NCBI GenBank assembly: GCA_008933735.1
Contig: WBUL01000009.1
Coordinates: 62,001-126,000 of the forward strand
DNA: 64,000 nucleotides
Reading direction: 5' to 3'
From: Anaerolineae bacterium
GTDB lineage: Bacteria; Chloroflexota; Anaerolineae; Aggregatilineales; J027
Made by a program: the position numbers and the translations under genes. Positions 17,771 to 26,242 of this stretch are shown here, one piece after another. The notes below the pieces were generated by a model that did not search any database, was not told the origin of the DNA, and saw nothing but the letters and a program-made list of their open reading frames with translations. Numbering within the stretch: the stretch's first letter is position 1; every line of letters starts with the position of its first letter.

Positions 17771-18442
17771 TTAATCCAGCGGCGTCGAAAGCATAATCGG
17801 GCCGCCCTGTTTTTCTATTTCCTGTTTAATTTTCTGCACCGTGTCTTCGAAGTTGTCTTCGATGGGAATCCCTTCTTCCCCGTAGACAGATGCAATCACT
17901 TCCCCATTTTCGCACAGCACCCGCACAGTGGGGGTCTGAGCGGGATATTCCTGGGTGGCCGCAAGCTCCCAGGTGCGCTGCGGACGGTAGCCTGCGTCCT
18001 TCAGCACATAAAATACCCGATCTACGAGATGATCCGCCTGGCTGTACAGGTCATCAATCTCCTTCGCGCTGATAAATCGATCCCAGGTGGTGTAAATGAA
18101 TGCAAAACGGCGTTTGTGGGTATTGAGAATCGGCGGCACCTTCGCCTGAAGCTCCCGAAACTGGATTTTGTAGTAGCGCTCGTGCGCGTTTTTGTGCTTG
18201 GGCTCGTCCGGCAGCAGTTCCAACCGGGTCGCCAGCTCGTGTCCGGTGCGCCGCGCGTAATAATGAATCCCGCCGTTGAGATCACCAAATGCCTGCCCGC
18301 CAAAAAACAGGGCCAGGTATTCCATGTAAATACCCTTCGGAGTCTGCGACTGGGGAACACGGTACCATTTCTGCTCAAGAGCGATCTTGAAGTCCTTTTT
18401 GCGCTTGATGACCCCTACCAGCACACGATCTTCCGGATGCAT
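17771..18442 (-). CDS. Conserved-looking protein of unknown function
   Basis: 223 residues, family not recognised. It has no signal peptide or membrane span. The middle is rich in His, Lys and Arg (EPKHKNAHERYYKIQFRE) and aromatic residues, the second half has FAFIYTTWDRFISAKEIDDL and the C-terminal ~60 residues are acidic. The ATG at 18442 overlaps the preceding gene's stop as TGATG, so the two are translationally coupled. It is encoded between a coiled-coil micro-gene and ssnA. I do not assign a function. Confidence 0.72.
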   Translation of the reverse strand: MHPEDRVLVGVIKRKKDFKIALEQKWYRVPQSQTPKGIYMEYLALFFGGQAFGDLNGGIHYYARRTGHELATRLELLPDEPKHKNAHERYYKIQFRELQAKVPPILNTHKRRFAFIYTTWDRFISAKEIDDLYSQADHLVDRVFYVLKDAGYRPQRTWELAATQEYPAQTPTVRVLCENGEVIASVYGEEGIPIEDNFEDTVQKIKQEIEKQGGPIMLSTPLD

Positions 18443-18663
18443 CACTGCTCGTCGTTCAGCCAGCCGGCTTCAATTTCCTTAATCTGGTTGTAAAGCTCGT
18501 CCCGTTCCCCGGCAAGCTGACGGTAAAGCTGAACATCACGGGGAGACATATTTTCGGTATGGCCACCGACTGATTCCATCAACGCATCGATTTTTTTATC
18601 CAGCTCTTCGTAAGCCAGCACCAATTTCTGATAAAGCTGTGCCTGGGTCAAATCATCTGACAT
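18442..18663 (-). CDS. Small coiled-coil protein of unknown function
   Basis: 73 residues: LYQKLVLAYEELDKKIDAL and LYRQLAGERDELYNQIKEIE look like two amphipathic helices that could pair as a hairpin. It is acidic and without Cys. The ATG overlaps the glycosyltransferase stop (TAATG) and the stop overlaps the next start (TGATG), so three genes are chained. Coding is supported by these junctions and by ordinary composition, not by recognition of a family. Confidence 0.68.
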   Translation of the reverse strand: MSDDLTQAQLYQKLVLAYEELDKKIDALMESVGGHTENMSPRDVQLYRQLAGERDELYNQIKEIEAGWLNDEQ

Positions 18664-19667
18664 TAATCATCAGCCTCCTCATCCTCCTCCCTTGTGTGCG
18701 GGCCAATCACCCGATGATGTTTGTTTTTTTTGCGAATGCCATACGTATCTGAAACTACGTAAAGCGGGCGGCTGCGTGTTTCATCATAAATTCGGGCGAT
18801 GTACTGCCCCATAATGAAGGAAAAGAAGAGCTGGAAAGCCGTCAGAATCAGCAGAACCGCCAACGTTGTGGCCTGCCCTTCCAGAACTGCTTCGGTCGTC
18901 GTCAGGCGCAGGATCACCACAATAGGGATCGCCAGCATGGAAAGGATCGCCAGAAACAAGCTCATATAAATCGCCACCTGAAGTGGGAAGTAGGAAAACC
19001 CGGTGATTGCATCCATTGCCAGACGCAGCATTTTCCGCAGAGGATAGTTGGTTTCGCCATATTCGCGCGGCGGGCGGATATACATGACTCCGGTTTGCTT
19101 AAAGCCGACCCAACTGGTCAGGCCGCGCACAAAGCGGTTGTGTTCGCGCATGGCATTGACGGCATCCACTACCCGCCGGTCCATCAAGCGAAAATCGCCT
19201 GTATCCAGGGGTATCTGAACATCGGTGATGCGGTAAATAATCCGGTAAAAGACTTTTGCAGTCCACAGTTTGAACTTACTTTCGCCGAGGCGTTTTTCCC
19301 GTACCCCATAGACCACATGGTAGCCTTCACGCCACTTTTTCATCATTTCAACAATGATTTCCGGCGGGTCCTGCAAATCCGCATCGATGAGAACAACCGC
19401 ATCCCCGGAAGCAAAATCCATCCCCGCCGTGACCGCCGTTTGATGACCAAAATTCCGCGCAAAGTTGATGACTTTGACGCGCGGGTCTTGTTGATGCGTG
19501 TCCATCATCACTTCCAGCGTGCGGTCTCGGCTGCCATCATTAATCAGAATGAGTTCCCATGTCTCCCCGATGGTCTCCATCACCTGTATGATTCTCTCAT
19601 ACAGTTTGGGGATATTGTCCTGCTCGTTATAACACGGGGCGATAATCGACAGTACCGGGTTGCTCAC
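18663..19667 (-). CDS. Family 2 glycosyltransferase, GtrB/DPM1-like, with two C-terminal membrane helices
   Basis: 334 residues. The catalytic domain carries IIAPCYNEQDNIP, LINDGSRDRT and VVLIDADLQDPPE, matching polyprenyl-phosphate sugar transferases such as GtrB and ArnC. Two membrane helices follow at about 230-255 and 265-290 (the second VLLILTAFQLFFSFIMGQYIA), then a basic tail and an acidic end. The likely product is a polyprenyl-phosphate hexose used for surface glycans. The start is GTG at 19667 with AGGAAA upstream. It sits between the threonine synthase gene and a coiled-coil gene without an obvious metabolic link to them. Confidence 0.92.
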   Translation of the reverse strand: MSNPVLSIIAPCYNEQDNIPKLYERIIQVMETIGETWELILINDGSRDRTLEVMMDTHQQDPRVKVINFARNFGHQTAVTAGMDFASGDAVVLIDADLQDPPEIIVEMMKKWREGYHVVYGVREKRLGESKFKLWTAKVFYRIIYRITDVQIPLDTGDFRLMDRRVVDAVNAMREHNRFVRGLTSWVGFKQTGVMYIRPPREYGETNYPLRKMLRLAMDAITGFSYFPLQVAIYMSLFLAILSMLAIPIVVILRLTTTEAVLEGQATTLAVLLILTAFQLFFSFIMGQYIARIYDETRSRPLYVVSDTYGIRKKNKHHRVIGPHTREEDEEADD

Positions 19668-19676
19668 GATTATTTC

Positions 19677-20978
19677 CTACCATTCAAACTTCGCAACGGC
19701 TTTCCGAATTTCATCCATTTCCGGCTTGACCGGACGCAGTACCCCCACGCCATGAACGGATTTCATGGCGCTGTTGATGTCCTTCAAACCGCTGCCAGTA
19801 TTCAATATTAACACACGTTCTTTTTCGTGAATGTAGCCTTTTTCCAGCCCTACCAGCCAACCCGCAAAAGCCGACGCCCCGGCGGGTTCGGCAAAAACAC
19901 CGGTTGCCTGTGCCAGCGCAGGAATCGCATCCAGGATTTCGCTGTCCGTGACGCGGATAATCGCTCCGTTCGTTTCTCTGACGGCTCGCAGCGCCTTGGC
20001 GCGGTCTCGCGGCAGGGAGGCGGAAATGCTGTCGGCAATGGTCTGAGCAGGGCGCGGCTGCATTTCACGCGGGTCAAGGTTATTTTCCCACGCATGAACC
20101 AGCGCCGAACTCCCTGATGCCTGCACCCCGATCAAACGCGGAATCTGATCAATCCAGCCGAGTTTTTTCAGGTCGGCAAAGCCCTTATATGTGCTGCCAA
20201 TGATGCTGCCATCCCCCACCGGAACACAAACCACATCGGGCATTTCATAGCCGCTGAAGGAGATTTCCCAGGCAATGGTCTTTTTGCCTTCGCTGGTAAA
20301 GGGATTGATGCCCGTGCTGCGGTTGTACCAGCCAAATTCCTCACACGCTTCCCAGCAGATATCAAAAGCTTCGTCGTATGTGCCATCCACCAGAATAACT
20401 TTGGCGCCGTAAACCAACAATTGGGCGATTTTCGCTTGGGGCGCGGTCGCGGGCACAAAAATGACCGCCTGAATCTGGGGCATCGCAGCACTGATACCCG
20501 CCAGCGCCGCCGCCGCGTTACCCGTACTGGCCGTGGCGACAACGGAAGCACCAATCGTGAGGGCGTGATGCACCACCATCGCGCTGGCACGATCTTTAAA
20601 CGAGGCCGTGGGGTTTTTGCTATCGTCTTTGACTGCGAAAGGATGGGATCGCAAAAAAGGATTCTTGGTTTCTGACCAGTGATAGTACGGCGTATCTCCC
20701 ACCCGCAGCGCGATTGTTTCGTTGGGCTTGGGCAGATCACGCGCAATAGGCATGAACCGTTCTTCTTCCCAGACCAGCGCCCGCCGCATCGGGTCTACGC
20801 GGGTAGGCCAGAGCACGTTGGGATTGAGCACAACATCCAGCGTTCCGACCGGTCCACATGAGGGGCAGACATATTTTGCCTCGTCAAGGGAATACAGCAC
20901 CCCACAAAGGACACACCGCAACCCTTCCACCTGGGGAATGCGCTCGGTGAGGGATGTTTTTAGTTCGGGGTAATCCAT
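19677..20978 (-). CDS. Threonine synthase-like PLP enzyme with N-terminal zinc ribbon
   Basis: 433 residues. Cys22, Cys25, Cys38 and Cys41 form a zinc-ribbon-like start (CVLCG, CPSCG). NPTASFKDRAS supplies the PLP-binding Lys128, ATASTGNAAAALAG the phosphate loop, and LNTGSGLKD the C-terminal loop. This is the type II PLP fold of threonine synthase, which converts O-phosphohomoserine to threonine. It overlaps carbamate kinase by 19 bases. In the E. coli yge cluster the neighbour of ygeW/ygeY/carbamate kinase is ygeX, another type II PLP enzyme (diaminopropionate ammonia-lyase). Either this is plain threonine synthase or it has taken over the lyase step; the sequence favours the former name, the context the latter role. 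Confidence 0.88.
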   Translation of the reverse strand: MDYPELKTSLTERIPQVEGLRCVLCGVLYSLDEAKYVCPSCGPVGTLDVVLNPNVLWPTRVDPMRRALVWEEERFMPIARDLPKPNETIALRVGDTPYYHWSETKNPFLRSHPFAVKDDSKNPTASFKDRASAMVVHHALTIGASVVATASTGNAAAALAGISAAMPQIQAVIFVPATAPQAKIAQLLVYGAKVILVDGTYDEAFDICWEACEEFGWYNRSTGINPFTSEGKKTIAWEISFSGYEMPDVVCVPVGDGSIIGSTYKGFADLKKLGWIDQIPRLIGVQASGSSALVHAWENNLDPREMQPRPAQTIADSISASLPRDRAKALRAVRETNGAIIRVTDSEILDAIPALAQATGVFAEPAGASAFAGWLVGLEKGYIHEKERVLILNTGSGLKDINSAMKSVHGVGVLRPVKPEMDEIRKAVAKFEW

Positions 20979-21910
20979 GTGCCTGCCTCGTGTTTCAGAG
21001 CCGCTGCTAAATTCGCGGGGTCGGTAATTAGCGCCTGTGGGCCACCACGCTCGAGGAAATTAATCACCGCCTCGATTTTGGGCTTCATGCTGCCTACTGC
21101 AAAATGACCTTCGGCCTGATATTGTATGGCCTCCGCCAGTGTCAAATGCGACAAGTTTTGCTGCTGCGGCGTATTGTAGTTCAGGGCTACCTGCGGGACT
21201 GCCGTTGAAATAATGAACAGGTCAGCGCCGATCCCCGCCGCCAGCAAACCTGATGCCCGGTCTTTATCAATCACCGCATTCACACCACGCAGTTCGCCTT
21301 TCGGGTTGCGAACCACGGGGATTCCACCGCCGCCACACGCAATGACGATGTACCCTTCTTTAATCATGGTGCGGATCGCGCCGATTTCGATAATTTCTAA
21401 GGGCTGTGGCGAAGCCACCACCCGCCGCCAACCGCGTCCGGCATCCTCCATCACCTGCCAGCCCTGCTTCTCATATTCACGGGCTTTGGCCTCATCCGTA
21501 AACGAGCCAATCGGCTTGGTCGGATTCTGGAAGGCCGGATCGTTCAGGCTTACCAGCGTTTGGGTCACGATGCTGATCACCGACTTATTCAGCCCCAGCG
21601 CCCGCAGCGAATTATCCAGCGCCTGTTGTAACATATACCCGATTGCCCCCTGGGTATCCGCACCGATCAGGTCAAGCGGCGTCGTATGAACTTCATGAGC
21701 GGCGAGCTCATTTCGGCGCAGAATAAAACCGACCTGTGGGCCATTGCCATGGGTAACAACGACCTGCCACCCCTCGCTGACCAGCATCGCGATATGCTGA
21801 CAGGTCTTCCGCACGGCATCCCACTGATTTTCGACCTGGGGCTGGCGGTTATCTTCGATTAACGAATTTCCACCGATGGCGATCACGGCGGTTCTGATTT
21901 GTCCACTCAT
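20960..21910 (-). CDS. arcC: Carbamate kinase
   Basis: 316 residues. The N-terminal VIAIGGNSLIEDNRQP and THGNGPQVGFILRRNEL, the mid-sequence IVIACGGGGIPV and VIDKDRASGLLA, and ITDPANLAAAL at the C-terminus identify carbamate kinase, which makes ATP from carbamoyl phosphate. In the yge/yqe cluster of E. coli the corresponding gene is yqeA. A GAGGAG site precedes the ATG. It starts a new unit after the terminator at 21935-21958 but points the same way as ygeW, whose carbamoyl-phosphate product it could use. Confidence 0.94.
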   Translation of the reverse strand: MSGQIRTAVIAIGGNSLIEDNRQPQVENQWDAVRKTCQHIAMLVSEGWQVVVTHGNGPQVGFILRRNELAAHEVHTTPLDLIGADTQGAIGYMLQQALDNSLRALGLNKSVISIVTQTLVSLNDPAFQNPTKPIGSFTDEAKAREYEKQGWQVMEDAGRGWRRVVASPQPLEIIEIGAIRTMIKEGYIVIACGGGGIPVVRNPKGELRGVNAVIDKDRASGLLAAGIGADLFIISTAVPQVALNYNTPQQQNLSHLTLAEAIQYQAEGHFAVGSMKPKIEAVINFLERGGPQALITDPANLAAALKHEAGTWITPN

Positions 21911-21934
21911 AAACTCTCCTCAAGATGTTTTGAG

Positions 21935-21958
21935 AAAAAAAGGGGGCATCATACCCCC
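21935..21958 (-). terminator. Rho-independent terminator after the ygeW-like gene
   Basis: On the minus strand five G (complement of 21954-21958) and five C (complement of 21942-21946) form a stem with a short loop, followed by seven T. It lies 28 bases after the carbamoyltransferase stop and before carbamate kinase. Confidence 0.82.
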
Positions 21959-21985
21959 TATGCCCCAGAGAATTTTTTTACTTTT

Positions 21986-22966
21986 TTACATGGTCAGTGC
22001 CATGACTGCTTTCTGCACATGCAGCCGATTTTCGGCTTCCTGGTAGACAATACTCTGCGGACCGTCAATCACCCCATCGGTGACTTCGATGTTACGATCA
22101 GCCGGCAGACAGTGCATATAAATGGCATGATCTTTCGCCATCGCCATACGCCGCTCGTCAGTAATCCAATCGGTGTATTTTTTGCCGATTTTTGCCGATT
22201 CATCTTTGTCACTGGTAGTCAGGAGCGCACCCCAGCTCTTAGGATACACAATATCGGCGCCTTTGAACCCTTCATCAAAGTCGTGCAGAATTTCAAAACT
22301 GCCGCCGCTGCGTTTGGCATTGTCCGCTGCCTGTTCCAGAATTTCGGGCATCAGTTTGTACTCCGGCGGATGAGTCAGACGGACGTTCATCCCAAAGCGA
22401 TTCATCAGCAGGATCAAACTCTGCGGTACACTGATGGGTTTCTGGTAGCTGGCAGCATAGGCCCAGGAGACGTTAATCGTCTTGCCGCGCAGACTTTCAC
22501 GCCCGAAGTATTCTTTGATAGTCATCAGGTCAGCCAGAATCTGGAAGGGATGATAGACATCACACTGCATGTTCAGCACTGGCACACGGCTGGCGGCGGC
22601 CACCTCTCGGATATACTGGTTGCCAAAATCCCAGTCGCACTGGCGAATGGCAATGCCATCGAAATAACGCCCGAAGATTTCCCCGATTTCTTTGGCGGTA
22701 TCCCCGTGCGAAATCTGAGTTGTATCGGAGTCAATGAAGGCCGCATGGCCGCCTAACTGCGCCATCCCCGCTTCAAAACTGCCACGGGTGCGGGTGCTGG
22801 TAAAAAAAAACAGCATCGCCAGCGTTTTATCGCGCAGATAGGCATGGGGTTCCCCGACGGCGCGTTTGCGCTTGAGGTCGTAGGCGACTTCCATGATCGT
22901 TTCGATTTCGTCGAGGGTCCATTCCTGGGTCGTAATCATATCCCGACCCTTGAGATGAGTTTGCAT
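21986..22966 (-). CDS. ygeW: YgeW-type knotted carbamoyltransferase
   Basis: 326 residues. FFFTSTRTRGSFEAG is the carbamoyl-phosphate site and YMHCLPADR the second conserved box of the aspartate/ornithine carbamoyltransferase fold. The stretch LNMQCDVYHPFQILADL, then WAYAASYQKPISVPQ and DIVYPKSWGA match E. coli YgeW rather than ornithine carbamoyltransferase. YgeW is one of the genes required for anaerobic urate degradation in gut bacteria; its natural substrate is unresolved. E. coli YgeW is about 396 residues, so this copy is shorter. AGGAGAA precedes the ATG. With carbamate kinase it could channel a ureido group into ATP. Confidence 0.88.
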   Translation of the reverse strand: MQTHLKGRDMITTQEWTLDEIETIMEVAYDLKRKRAVGEPHAYLRDKTLAMLFFFTSTRTRGSFEAGMAQLGGHAAFIDSDTTQISHGDTAKEIGEIFGRYFDGIAIRQCDWDFGNQYIREVAAASRVPVLNMQCDVYHPFQILADLMTIKEYFGRESLRGKTINVSWAYAASYQKPISVPQSLILLMNRFGMNVRLTHPPEYKLMPEILEQAADNAKRSGGSFEILHDFDEGFKGADIVYPKSWGALLTTSDKDESAKIGKKYTDWITDERRMAMAKDHAIYMHCLPADRNIEVTDGVIDGPQSIVYQEAENRLHVQKAVMALTM

Positions 22967-23012
22967 GGTTTTCTCCTAAAATTGGTTGTTTTCAGTGTCC
23001 TGACTCGTCAGG

Positions 23013-24206
23013 CTATTTCTCAATCATCGCGGGCAGCAGGGCATAAAATACCGTCGCCTGCACCACATCTTCCAGGGCGACCTGGTCTAAGACCGTGTGG
23101 GCGTGAATTTCATCGCCGGGGCCAAAGCCAATAGAAGGAATCCCTGCCTTGCCTGCCCAGTAAATCCCGTTGGTTGAAAAATTCCACTTCCCCCCCTTCG
23201 GCGACTGATCCCCGTAGGCAGCAGCCAGCGTTTTTAGCGCGGCCTGCGTAAAAGGATGTTCTTCTTCCAGCACCCATGCGGGGTAATATTTATCCGTTTC
23301 CAGCACGAATCCGGTGTAACTGGGATCGTTGTAAACCAGCATTTCGACTTTAATATCATCACGCTGACCAATGATGTCCTGAATCTGCCGGATGGCGGCT
23401 TCTTTGGTTTCGCCCCAGGTCAAACGGCGGTCAATATAGATGGTCGCCTCATCAGGAACGGCATTCAGCGAGGGAGTTTTCACCTCCATGTGACTGAGTG
23501 TGATTTTGCCATGCCCCAAGAAGGGATCATCGCCAAGCTGCGGTTCAAGTTTGCTGATCGCGTCAATAATCGGCACCAGTTTATAAACGGCATTGTCGCC
23601 CATGTGATTCGAAGCAGCATGGGCGCTTTTCCCTTTGGATACTATTTTCAGCTCCACACGGCCTTTATGACCCCGGTACACCTGCATTCTTGTGGGTTCG
23701 CCAATCACCACGTAGTCAGGACGGATACCTTCAACTTCGACAAACGAGTTGGGCGCAATGCCATCATTCCATTCTTCCATATTACCGAAATAATACGCGG
23801 TGAAGCCATCCAGCAGACCCAGCTCATGGGCAATTGCCAGCCCATAAATCATACCGGGGGTACTGGCTTTTTCGTCACATGCGCCGCGTGCGTATAAAAT
23901 CCCATTTTCGACTTTTCCCTGGAACGGATCCCATTCCCATTCTTCAGGATCACCAATCCCGACGGTATCAATATGACTGTCATAAACGATCTTTTTGGGA
24001 CCGTCGCCAATTTCCCCGACGATATTACCCATGCGGTCAAACCAGACTTTGCGGAAGCCGAGTTTCCGCATTTCGTCGGCGGCACGTTCACCGACTTCCT
24101 TGATCTGGCTGTCGTAACTGGGAATAGCGCACAATTCGCGCAGAAAAGTAATGATATTTTCGCGGTTGGCTTCAACACGCTGCTTGATTTCGGGCAGTTT
24201 AGACAT
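23013..24206 (-). CDS. ygeY: YgeY-family M20 metallohydrolase of selenium/purine metabolism
   Basis: 397 residues (E. coli YgeY is about 403). Two-metal M20 motifs are YDSHIDTVGIG (His78, Asp80), RGACDEKAS (Asp111) and the NMEEWND Glu pair. IYIDRRLTWGET and WNFSTNGIYWAGKAGIPS are characteristic of YgeY rather than succinyl-diaminopimelate or acetylornithine deacylases. The expected reaction is amide hydrolysis of a purine-derived intermediate. An AAGGAGA site is directly before the ATG. The gene upstream in the transcript (24207-24851) ends at the base next to its start. Confidence 0.91.
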   Translation of the reverse strand: MSKLPEIKQRVEANRENIITFLRELCAIPSYDSQIKEVGERAADEMRKLGFRKVWFDRMGNIVGEIGDGPKKIVYDSHIDTVGIGDPEEWEWDPFQGKVENGILYARGACDEKASTPGMIYGLAIAHELGLLDGFTAYYFGNMEEWNDGIAPNSFVEVEGIRPDYVVIGEPTRMQVYRGHKGRVELKIVSKGKSAHAASNHMGDNAVYKLVPIIDAISKLEPQLGDDPFLGHGKITLSHMEVKTPSLNAVPDEATIYIDRRLTWGETKEAAIRQIQDIIGQRDDIKVEMLVYNDPSYTGFVLETDKYYPAWVLEEEHPFTQAALKTLAAAYGDQSPKGGKWNFSTNGIYWAGKAGIPSIGFGPGDEIHAHTVLDQVALEDVVQATVFYALLPAMIEK

Positions 24207-24851
24207 CTAATTCTCCTTTTTACTATCCGCCTCTGCTTCGTCGAAATCGGTGTATCTGCGGACATCATCATAACTGGTCGCAATATCATCCAACCGATTT
24301 GTCAGGCGGTCAATACTCTCGTTAAGGCGGTCAAAACTTCGTGTATCGGCGGTCGTGGTCAGGTTGAGCATTTTAAGGGGAATTTGAGTTTGAGCATTTA
24401 AGGCTGCCTCGACTCTCGCCCGCAGGGTATCACGGATTTCGCTGATCTGTCGGGCATCGTCGCTTTCCGGCGGGCAGATCGCTATGGATTTATCCAACTG
24501 CTGTATTTCCTCGATCAGACTGACGATTTTTTCACTCAGTTCCTGCATTCGCTCAAAGAGTTCTTCACCGCGTGCCCCATGATGCAGTTTCTTTAACTGC
24601 TGGTGTGCCAGCCGCTCCGCCGCCAGAAAGCGATGATAATAATCGTAATACTGCGAATCAAGATGCCCTCGCACAACCTCTTTGGCTCGCCGGTAGGTCA
24701 TGTCCAGTTTCGGGTCGGTTTTATACAGCCAGCGCAGACGGCGCAAACGCGCCTGGGGCGTTTCGATAAGCGAAAGGATGTTGAACCAGATTTCTTCAAA
24801 AATCTGCTGAATCGCTTCAAGAAACTGCCGAAAGACAGATGTTGGGGGCAT
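24207..24851 (-). CDS. Helical coiled-coil protein of unknown function
   Basis: 214 residues from the ATG at 24851; frame further upstream to 25043 would cross the CFA terminator and is not used. Residues 1-35 are amphipathic (FRQFLEAIQQIFEEIWFNIL) and may lie on the membrane. The rest is rich in Arg, Glu and Leu, with heptad-like segments at about 70-130 and 165-200. There is no family I can name. It directly abuts ygeY (stop next to start) and the fourth residue from the end is part of a Lys/Glu tail, so expression with ygeY is likely. Confidence 0.68.
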   Translation of the reverse strand: MPPTSVFRQFLEAIQQIFEEIWFNILSLIETPQARLRRLRWLYKTDPKLDMTYRRAKEVVRGHLDSQYYDYYHRFLAAERLAHQQLKKLHHGARGEELFERMQELSEKIVSLIEEIQQLDKSIAICPPESDDARQISEIRDTLRARVEAALNAQTQIPLKMLNLTTTADTRSFDRLNESIDRLTNRLDDIATSYDDVRRYTDFDEAEADSKKEN

Positions 24852-24875
24852 GGTTGTTATTATCGCTGAAAAATG

Positions 24876-24904
24876 AAAAAAACGGGATACCCGAAGGCAT
24901 CCCG
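24876..24904 (-). terminator. Rho-independent terminator with UUCG loop after CFA synthase
   Basis: On the minus strand a nine-pair stem with one mismatch (24883-24891 with 24896-24904) closes a TTCG tetraloop and is followed by seven T. It begins seven bases after the CFA synthase stop. Confidence 0.9.
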
Positions 24905-24910
24905 AAATAT

Positions 24911-26197
24911 TCAGTTCAGATACCAGTCCGCACGGGTGAGCGGCAGCCGAGCCTCGAATCCCTCCGGTTTTGCCAGCAGGATCTGGTAAATCGTATGTGC
25001 CCGCACCAGAAAACCGTATCGCGCCACGTTCAAGTACAGCCACCAGACACGGAAGGTGGTTTTATCAACCGTTTGACGGACAGCGTCCGCATGGGCTTCA
25101 AAGCGGCGAATCCAGTGCTGTAAAGTCATGGCGTAGTGCTCACGCAGACATTCCACGTCCCGCACCTCGAATCCGGCTTCCATCGCCGCCTGTGAAGTGA
25201 CATGCAGCGGCACCAAGGACCCATCTGGAAAAATGTAGCGGTCAATGAAATCCTTGCCGGGGCCTTCCGGCGGAATCATCCGATGCATATCACGGGCGAT
25301 CCCGTGATTCAAAAATACCCCGCCGGGACGCAGCAGCGACCATGCCTGCTTAAAATAGAGGGGCAAAACCTCTTTCCCAACGTGCTCAAACATTCCGACA
25401 CTTACCAGCTTGTCAAATTCCCCATCCATGTCGCGGTAGTCGCGGACTTCGGCACGGCAGCGATCTGCTAACCCAGCAGCATGAATCCGTTCATTGGCTA
25501 AATCTGCCTGGGGCTGGCTGAGGGTAATCCCCACTGCTGTTACCCCGTAATTTTTCGCCGCGTGGAGGATTAACCCGCCCCATCCGCAGCCTATATCCAG
25601 CAGTTTTTCGCCAGGTTTGAGGCGCAGCTTACGACAGAGCATATCAAGTTTACGTTCCTGTGCCGTTTCCAGACCTTCTTCCGGTGATGCAAAATAAGCA
25701 CAGGAATAGACCATGTTTTGATCAAGCCACAATTTGTAAAAATCGTTGGAAATACTGTAATGGTAGGTCACTGCCTGCGAATCACGGGATTTGGAATAGC
25801 GCTCGCCGACAAGTTCCGCCGGACCGCGTCCATCGTTTTTGTGCTGGCGGCCAGAAGGCAGGCGCATCAGTTTTGCGGCAAGGCGAAAATTGTCTTTCAG
25901 AGCACGGGGTTGATTCAGCAGTTTCAACCCTGTTTCCAGCACCGCCTCCATATCTCCCTCAATGTCAAAATCCTCATGGATATAGGCTTCACTGAGGGTT
26001 AAATTGGTGGGCGGGAAGAACATCTTACGGAGCGAACCGGGGTGATTCAAGATGAGTGTAAAACGGGCGGGCTGTTCGGCCTCCAGGACCGTACCTTCCC
26101 AAAGGCGTATCGTAAAATCACGCGGGGTCATTTCCCCTAACAAATCCTCAAGTATCGAGAGAGAGAGTTGTACGGAACGATCTTTGATGGCAACCAT
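24911..26197 (-). CDS. cfa: Cyclopropane-fatty-acyl-phospholipid synthase family methyltransferase
   Basis: 428 residues. The C-terminal half is an S-adenosylmethionine methyltransferase with LLDIGCGWGGLILHAA, VSVGMFEHVGKEVLP and FLNHGIARDMHR, all typical of CFA synthases, preceded by YHYSISNDFYKLWLD. The N-terminal ~120 residues are the family's lipid-binding domain. It converts unsaturated acyl chains of membrane lipids to cyclopropane forms. The ATG at 26197 is preferred over 26218 because AGGAG (26206-26210) lies eight bases before it. It is flanked by the hyuA gene upstream and ends in its own terminator, so its link with purine genes is probably only positional. Confidence 0.93.
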   Translation of the reverse strand: MVAIKDRSVQLSLSILEDLLGEMTPRDFTIRLWEGTVLEAEQPARFTLILNHPGSLRKMFFPPTNLTLSEAYIHEDFDIEGDMEAVLETGLKLLNQPRALKDNFRLAAKLMRLPSGRQHKNDGRGPAELVGERYSKSRDSQAVTYHYSISNDFYKLWLDQNMVYSCAYFASPEEGLETAQERKLDMLCRKLRLKPGEKLLDIGCGWGGLILHAAKNYGVTAVGITLSQPQADLANERIHAAGLADRCRAEVRDYRDMDGEFDKLVSVGMFEHVGKEVLPLYFKQAWSLLRPGGVFLNHGIARDMHRMIPPEGPGKDFIDRYIFPDGSLVPLHVTSQAAMEAGFEVRDVECLREHYAMTLQHWIRRFEAHADAVRQTVDKTTFRVWWLYLNVARYGFLVRAHTIYQILLAKPEGFEARLPLTRADWYLN

Positions 26198-26205
26198 CTC
26201 GTTCT

Positions 26206-26210
26206 CTCCT
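26206..26210 (-). promoter_or_regulatory. Ribosome binding site deciding the CFA synthase start
   Basis: AGGAG on the minus strand eight bases before the ATG at 26197. The alternative ATG at 26218 would put this site within the coding region. Confidence 0.65.
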
Positions 26211-26242
26211 TTGAGCAACGGCGTTAATAATTTTTTACACTC

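Noticed and set aside
21899-22756. A 285-codon open frame on the plus strand
   Set aside because: It is antisense to the YgeW-type carbamoyltransferase, whose motifs are clear.
23000-23013. Short palindrome CCTGA-CTCG-TCAGG between ygeW and ygeY as a terminator
   Set aside because: Only five pairs and no T run follow it on either strand, and both genes look co-transcribed.
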